Source of the DNA: Cryptomeria japonica
Lineage: Eukaryota; Streptophyta; Pinopsida; Cupressales; Cupressaceae
Reading direction: 5' to 3'
Assembly: GCF_030272615.1 (NCBI RefSeq)
Contig: NC_081411.1
Coordinates: 836,866,136 to 836,930,135, forward strand
Length of the DNA stretch: 64,000 bases
In this document: positions 58,461 through 64,000 of the stretch, one piece after another
Position numbering within the stretch: the stretch's first letter is position 1
Layout: each line of letters opens with the position of its first letter
Translations under genes and position numbers: made by a program
The notes under the pieces: model-generated
What the model was told of the DNA's origin: nothing
Database searches by the model: none
The model's input: the letters and a program-made list of their open reading frames with translations, nothing else

Positions 58461-59175
58461 GGCAGTTACCGACACCACTAATAGACTTCTACATACACCG
58501 ATAGGTACTTCATCGGTAGCGGCAACAATGCATACCAACACTCAAGATGACATGGAATAAACTTTTGTTTATTGTTTTATAACGTAATTATCTCTTGTAA
58601 AATCTAACATGGCATATTGTAAAATATTCATATATGTATGAGATCTTATAGGTCTTTTTATAAGGAAGATAGATGAGAAGTATAAGGCAATTTTGTATAA
58701 GGTGATATAGTTGACAATGAAGGTTTTGGTTATTAACTGAGATTAAACCAGTACTGAACCTGGCATAGTTGATGCTGATTTGAAGTAGTACATTGTATTG
58801 GATTTTGATAATCCAATTTTTAAGTTAGCGAGACTTCCATTTTGTAGTTGAGCAGTGAGCTTTAGGCTGCTAGCCTTCCTGCATGTGCAGGTCCCTCATG
58901 TAAGTAATATTTATTCATTGGCCAGTGAGTGAATATTATGGGTCACAAATCCCACTGAGTTCTTTCCCACACCGAGTTTCCTCATTAAATATCTTGTGTT
59001 ATGGTGTGTTCTCTATGTTGTCTCTATTATTCTTATTTGTTGCATTAATTCTTATTTATTGGTACAATGTTTTGAGATGCAAAGTTTTAAATAAGTAGAA
59101 ATATTATGTTAACCGGTTAGACATTGATTCATCCCCCCCCTCTCAATGCCTTTGGGACTGTCATTGATTCTAACA
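58461..59175 (+). repeat. Element V 3' LTR, right part (with TSD of U)
   Basis: GGCAG duplicate, then sequence matching 42200-42926 of the V 5' LTR, ending TTCTAACA. Confidence 0.86.
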
Positions 59176-59489
59176 AGATTCATTACCTAATTACATATCC
59201 TTTCTTACAAAATAACTTCAAGATCTCATACATATATGAGTCTTTACAATACATCATGTCGTCTATACAAATAATATTAGAATACAAAACAACATAATTT
59301 CCATGTCGGCTAGGAGTGTTGGTAAGATCTTTTGTCAGTGTAGGTTGGATGCCGGTGAGAATAGACTTGTAGTGCCTATTGGTGCCGATAGATGATGTTT
59401 GTTGCCGATATAACCTGTGAACCATATTACTAGTTGGTTGCCATCAATGACAACATCAACTATTCTCATCTAAGTGTATAATGCCAGCA
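59176..59489 (-). repeat. Element W 5' LTR, start
   Basis: Minus strand begins TGCTGGCATTATACAC at 59489 (TGTTGG in the other copy) and matches 36590-36280. Immediately to the right Z's RT resumes. Confidence 0.86.
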
Positions 59490-60473
59490 ATCTTTTTGGA
59501 TGATATCATTTTTGGAGGAGAAGAAGGTCTATGCATGAAATTTGCTAATGATATGAAGAATGAATTTGAAATGTCTATGATTGGTGAGGTGAAATTTATC
59601 TTAGGTTTGGAGATTACTCAGACTAATAAAGGTATTTTCATTTGTCAAACTAAGTATGTGAAGGAGTGACTTAAGAAATTTGGACTTGAGAATTCTAAAC
59701 CTATCAGTACTCTTATGATAATCGGTTGTAAATTGTCAAAAGATGATGAATCACCCAAAGTGAATCTGAGTAGATAAAAATAAATGAATTGTGGTTTGTT
59801 GTACCTAACTCAGACAAGACCTGATATAATGAATGATGTTTGTATTGCTTCTAGATTTTAGGAAGATCCTAGAGAAACTCATGATATTGCTGTCAAGAGA
59901 ATATTTTGATATTTGGTAGGTACAACAGACTTTGGGTTATGGTATCCAAAGAATGATGACTTCACGTTATGTGCATATACAGATTCTAATTGAGAAGGAG
60001 ATGTTGATGGCCGAAACAACACTACTAGCAATGCATTATTTCTTGGGAAGAAGTTGGTTTCATGGCTTAGTAAGAAACAATCATGCACTTCATTGTCTAC
60101 AACTGAAGAAGAATATCTTGCAGCTATTACCAACTGTACTCGGATTTAATGGATGAAACAAATGTTAAAGCATATAAGGATAAGTTATGATGAGCCTATT
60201 GTTATTCACTATGATAATATTGCTGCTATTGATATGTCAAAGAATCCGGTATTTCATTCCAAATCAAAACACATTTCTATAAGGTATAATTCCTTGAAGG
60301 AAAAGGTTGAAGCAAAGGAAGTCAGATTGGTTTATGTGCCCACTAAGGAACAAATTGTAGATATTCTAACAAAACCATTGCCTAAAGACACTTTTGAATA
60401 TCTCAGAGATCAGTTGGGGGTTAACAACCCTCTAGAAGAGACTTTGAGATGCAGAGATGCATCAATCCGGTGA
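59490..60473 (+). pseudogene. Element Z RT C-terminal part and RNase H
   Basis: Continues the gene cut at 35725: DDIIFGGEEGLCM (catalytic Asp pair retained), FEMSMIGEVKFILGLEI, YLTQTRPDIM, FGLWYPKNDDF, SWLSKKQSCTSLSTTEEEYL, IHYDNIAAIDMSKNP, YVPTKEQIVDILTKPLPKD and FEYLRDQLGVN to the stop at 60471-60473. Stops at 59668 (TGA), around 59775-59783, and several in 59860-59990; at least one frame change near 60130. Confidence 0.88.
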
Positions 60474-60701
60474 GCTTATCATACATACTTTTCTGATCCA
60501 AGTTGATGAAGATGGTGCTACTACTCAAGGGGAGTAGTCAGTTGTTTGGTTCAGTGATCTTGGTTTAGTATCCATCCTTTTTCATTGATGCCAAAGGGGG
60601 AGAAGGTATTCATGTGAAAACTACTATATCTTTTGATGGTGTTTTGGAGTTTGTTGGCATTCCTTGGCACTTGGATGTTTTTCACATTCAATTTTGCCAT
60701 C
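60474..60701 (+). other. Element Z 3' UTR
   Basis: Contains the upstream PPT-like GCCAAAGGGGGAGAAGG (60590-60606). It stops at TTTTGCCATC, apparently just before the LTR-proximal 'aatgccaaaggggg' tract, where T is inserted. The Z 3' LTR is therefore beyond the window. Confidence 0.65.
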
Positions 60702-61837
60702 TATTAGGAACCGGGAAGGACAACTAAGAGGGGGGGAGGGGTGAATCTATTGTCAACCAGTTATATAAAATGACAACTCAAAACCAATTAATCCTATTTC
60801 AAACTTAGTGCTGGTAAAACAAACTATAATGCCAGTAAAATAGATTAATTGTTATACTAGTACTGGTATATCTTAATGCATGAAACAAAAAGAGAAACAA
60901 CATCCACAATACATGACACAAATATTTTGATGTGGAAACCCTATAAGGGGAAAAACCATGGTGGGAAACCTTACTCACAATCAGATGATACTACTACAGA
61001 TAGTAAGTGTATACAAATGGGGTGTGCACATGCAGAAAGGCCAACCGCCTAGAGCTCACTGCTCAATCACAAAATAGGAGTCACACTGACTATAGTTGGA
61101 TGGTTAAATCCAATAACAATGTACTACTTCAATATAGCATTTGCAATGTTGGATTCAATACCGGTTTAAGCTCTGACCATGAGTGCCAAAACACCTTCAT
61201 AACCTTCCTTCAACCTTTAGATAATGTCTGTGTGATTCGCACAAGGATCTGCTTATTTTCGCTCTTCAATATTCACACACACTCATAATGATGATCTTCA
61301 ATAAGATCTTACAATAATTTATACAAAACCTAAGACCTTATGTTAAGGTTGGCTCACTAAAGATATTACAATTAAATCAATTCTAAATAAGTCTTTATGC
61401 GATACACTATGTCGGCTCAATGCATTTACACATTATCCAATCAATAAATCATTTCCAAAATGTGTCGCGCTGATTTGGAATAGATACCATGTACTGGTCC
61501 ATAACCTAGACCTATCTGTCGGTAAAGGCAAATATGTGAACTCAATTAGACCAATAAGAAAAACACCAAATCCAAACATCCAATCCATGTCTTTGACATA
61601 ACCAAATGATCTCTAGATGATAACAAGTCATCATCACTGCCGGTGAACAATATAACCTATCGGTGAAGCATATACCGATGACTGTGTATAAGCCAATATC
61701 CATACAATGTGTCGGTTCAACAATAAACCAATATAACCATAATGCCAAATCAACAATATAGATCTCCAAAAGAATAAGTGTTGATATCAATGACAAAACC
61801 AATGCAACACATGACGAAGTCATCCATAATACCAACA
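60702..61837 (-). repeat. Element T 3' LTR
   Basis: Minus strand starts TGTTGGTATTATGG at 61837 and ends ...GGTTCCTAATA at 60702 (terminal CA changed to TA). 1,136 bp; contains the G-run near 60730 and resembles the LTR piece at 1-514. Confidence 0.82.
61318..61323 (-). promoter_or_regulatory. Putative TATA box of the T LTR
   Basis: Minus strand TTTTGTATAAATTATTG. The same box at the same relative place occurs in the LTR at 1-514. Likely transcription start region of T. Confidence 0.45.
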
Positions 61838-62173
61838 ATCTCCCACTTTGGCATTGATGGCAACACTAGATGGAAAAACATCTAAGTGCCAAAAAATAGA
61901 ATGCCAAAAACCAATAAACCTATCATCTCCCAAAATAGATCAATACAAAGTTATGTGCCAAAACCAAAACCAAAACCAAAAATACATCTCTCCCCAAAGT
62001 ACAAAGTTATTCCATAGATACCTCTCCCCCTTTGACATCAAATGCCAAAGTAGTTAAGAATCAAAACATATCATACAACTAACTACTCCCCCTGAGCAGT
62101 AGCTCTCCTTCATCAAAGCTGAAAAAGGATTTTTTCTGTTAGTCCCTATCGGTTTGATACCAATCTTCATTAT
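61838..62173 (-). other. Element T polypurine tract and 3' UTR
   Basis: Minus strand GCCAAAGTGGGAGAT at the LTR (one T interrupts the purine run). A second tract, GTCAAAGGGGGAGAGG, lies near 62025. CATTGATGGCAAC at 61852-61864 pairs imperfectly (two mismatches) with 61780-61792 in the LTR. No gene. Confidence 0.7.
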
Positions 62174-64000
62174 TCAAGTCTCCACCTGTGGGGAAATTAC
62201 CCCAAGCTACTCTCTAAGATATTCAAATGTTTCCTTAGGCAAAGGCTTTGTAAAGATGTTTGCAATTTTCTCTTTAGTATTCACATAAACCAATCTCACT
62301 TCATTTTCTTCAAAATTCTCTTTCAGAAAATTGTACTTAATAGAAACATGCTTTGTCTTAGAGTGAAATACCAGATTCTTTGATATATCAATTGCTACTG
62401 AATTATCACAATAAATAATTATCAGTTCTTTGCATTTTACCTTTATATCCTTCAACATTTGCTTGATCCATAATACCTGAGTGCAATTAGTTGTTGCTGC
62501 AACATATTCTAATTCTGCTGTAGATAATGATGTACAAGTCTACTTCTTGCTTATCCATGAAATTAATCTTCTGCCAAGAAAGAATGCACCGCTAGTGGTA
62601 CTCTTTTTATCATCTACATCTCTTGTCCAATTTTCATCTGTATATGCACATAAATCAAAATTTTCATCCTTAGGATACCATAAACCAAAAATTTGTTGTG
62701 CCTTGTAGGTACCGAAAAATCCTTTAACTGTTGATTCATGATTTTCTTTGGGATTTCTTTGAAATCTTGATACAATACACACTACATTCATTATATCAGG
62801 TCTAGTTTGTGTCAAATATAGTAATCCTCCAATCATAGATTTGTACCTTGTCAGATTAATAGGAGTTTAATCATCTTTTAATGTCAATTTGTCTGTTGTA
62901 GTCATATGAGTACTTACCAGTTTGGAGTTTTCCATATCAAATTTATTCAAAAGTTCCTTCAAGTATTTTGTTTGACAGATGAATATACCTTTATCTGTTT
63001 GTGAAATCTACAAACCTAATTTTTTTTATCTCTTCAATCATAGACATTTCAAATTCTTCCCGCATCTTCTTAGCAAAGTCTTTACATAACTCTTCTTCAC
63101 CTCTAAAAATGATATCATACACAAATACTTCAATAACCAAAATATCATCATTGGTAAATTTGTAATACAGATTGCTATCAACATTACCTTTTGTGTATCC
63201 AAGCTTTAAAAGATATTTATCAAGTCTAGCATACCAAGCTCTGGGAGCTTGCTTTAATCCATATAAATCTTTCCTCAACCTGCAAACCATATCCTTGTCA
63301 TCTGTCAATGAAAATCCATTAGGTTGTTCAATATAACTTCCTCTTCAAGATCTCCATTCAAAAATGCACATTTTACATCCATCTGATAAACTTTATAGTT
63401 CTTATGAGCTACAAATGCAAGAAATAGTCTAACTACCTCGATTCTGGCTACCGGTGCAAAGGTTTCATTATAATCAATTCCTTCTTTCTATGAATAACCT
63501 TGACAAACTAATATTTCTTTGTTTCTGATTACTTCACCATTTTCATTAATTTTATTTCTATATACCCATTTAGTTCCAATTACATTTTTGTCTTTAGGCT
63601 GGGGAACTAATGTCCAAGTATTATTCTTTTCAATTTGTTCTAATTTGTCTTTCATTGCTTTTATCCAATGTTCATCTTGACATGCTTCAATAACAGATGT
63701 TGGTTCAACTTGAGAAATTAAACATATCTCTTCATTTTACAGTCTTCGTCTTGTCATAACACCTTGATTCTTGTTTCCAATTATCTGATTCTCTAAATGA
63801 TTTTATCTTACATACCTAGGTTTATTCTGATTTCTAATTACATGTTGTTTTTCTTTAGTCACAGTTGAGTTCTCTGATGATGTCGGTGTGATTGGATCTT
63901 CACTCTATACCGGTGCAATATATGTCGGTTCATTTATAATTATTTCAACTGCTAATTCTATAGATCTTGAATCTCCTCTAAAATGTTCATCTATCTTCAC
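62174..64000 (-). pseudogene. Element T Copia RT and RNase H, 5' part outside the window
   Basis: Minus-strand reading from the edge: linker (NQIIGNKNQGVMTRRRL), RT (WTLVPQPKDKNVIGTKWVY, ETFAPVARIEVVRLF, VYQMDVKCAFLNGDLEEEV, LYGLKQAPRAWYARL), then EVFVYDIIFRGEEELC, where the catalytic VDD is VYD (first Asp lost). RNase H follows (YLTQTRPDIMNV, IYCDNSVAIDISKN, KPLPKETFEYLRE). A TAG at 62209-62207 replaces the Gln of the REQLG motif; the last stop is at 62174-62176. Several further stops and frameshifts. Confidence 0.87.

Larger units (their letters stand above)
42133..59175 (+). mobile_element. Element V: non-autonomous Copia-like element with gag and ORF2
   Basis: 5' LTR 42133-42926, initiator-Met PBS, gag (42998-44110), ORF2 (44414-47705), PPT, 3' LTR 47907-59175 split by element U. 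It sits in the 5' LTR of W; W's sequence resumes exactly after it. The flanking 5-mers GCATT and AGATT are a weak TSD, but the uninterrupted W LTR reads GCATT at this point. Same gene plan as W: no protease, integrase, RT or RNase H. Confidence 0.86.
35726..59489 (-). mobile_element. Element W: non-autonomous Copia-like element with gag and ORF2
   Basis: Inserted in Z's RT; flanking 5-mers GTCTT (35721-35725) and ATCTT (59490-59494) differ at one base. Minus-strand order: 5' LTR (59489-59176 plus 42132-41616), initiator-Met PBS, gag (41544-40537), ORF2 (40124-36916), PPT, 3' LTR (36590-35726). No protease, integrase, RT or RNase H is present. Element V interrupts its 5' LTR. Confidence 0.88.
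30036..64000 (+). mobile_element. Element Z: Copia retrotransposon, host of most of the right half
   Basis: 5' LTR (30036-31256), initiator-Met PBS, then gag, protease, integrase, RT and RNase H read in order on the plus strand at 31312-33378, 34453-35725 and 59490-60473. The gaps are exactly the insertions S (solo LTR), W and T. The 3' LTR lies beyond T, outside the window. Numerous stops, several as TAG for Gln, show it is dead. Confidence 0.88.
60702..64000 (-). mobile_element. Element T: Copia retrotransposon, cut by the window edge
   Basis: 3' LTR (60702-61837), PPT, then minus-strand RNase H and RT to the window end. Inserted in the 3' UTR of Z. Its 5' half and 5' LTR lie outside. Confidence 0.85.

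Overview
This window looks like intergenic DNA of a seed plant with a very large, repeat-rich genome. A gymnosperm is my best guess, but nothing here proves the species. I see no host gene, rRNA gene, tRNA gene or CRISPR array. Essentially the whole 64 kb is LTR retrotransposons nested inside one another, and most boundaries are fixed by TG...CA termini, paired LTRs and 5-bp target-site duplications (TSDs).

Layout. (1) 1-5556: decayed minus-strand Copia material: an LTR piece (1-514), a gag stub with primer-binding site (PBS) and LTR (515-1129), a solo LTR with TSD ACTAT (1130-2277), then the LTR and pol 3' end of a minus-strand Copia element called D here. (2) 5557-13194: element C, a complete-length plus-strand Copia (LTRs about 1.62 kb) inserted into D's RNase H region; D resumes at 13195-14592. 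(3) 14593-30035: element Y, carrying an unknown long ORF ('ORF2'), split by element X (16163-28666, TSD ATACT), which is itself split by element G (16564-24848, minus strand, TSD CCATC). (4) 30036 to the window end: element Z, a plus-strand Copia with its 5' LTR here and its 3' LTR outside. Z holds a solo LTR (33379-34452, TSD GCCAA), element W (35726-59489, minus) and element T (60702 to the edge, minus). W holds V (42133-59175, plus), and V holds U (47970-58460, plus, TSD GGCAG). Y>Z>W>V>U is a five-level nest.

Two biological types are mixed. C, D, Z and T are ordinary Copia elements (gag, protease, integrase, RT, RNase H; PBS for initiator tRNA-Met), all disabled. U is a Ty3/Gypsy chromovirus with about 3.95-kb LTRs; it keeps integrase and a chromodomain but has lost gag and the RT core. 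V, W, Y, X and G are coding but lack RT and integrase. V and W have gag with four zinc knuckles plus a conserved ORF2 of about 1,070-1,100 codons; Y is a diverged relative. X has a Copia-like gag/protease frame ending in an unknown acidic region. G has one uninterrupted 1,037-codon frame with a Gypsy-type protease and a G-patch-like segment. These probably depend on autonomous relatives for movement.

Most premature stops are TAG, mainly where Gln is expected. This fits C-to-T decay at CAG (CHG) sites, as expected for methylated plant transposons. A short inverted repeat also brackets the polypurine tract (PPT)/3' LTR junction in several of the Copia-type elements.
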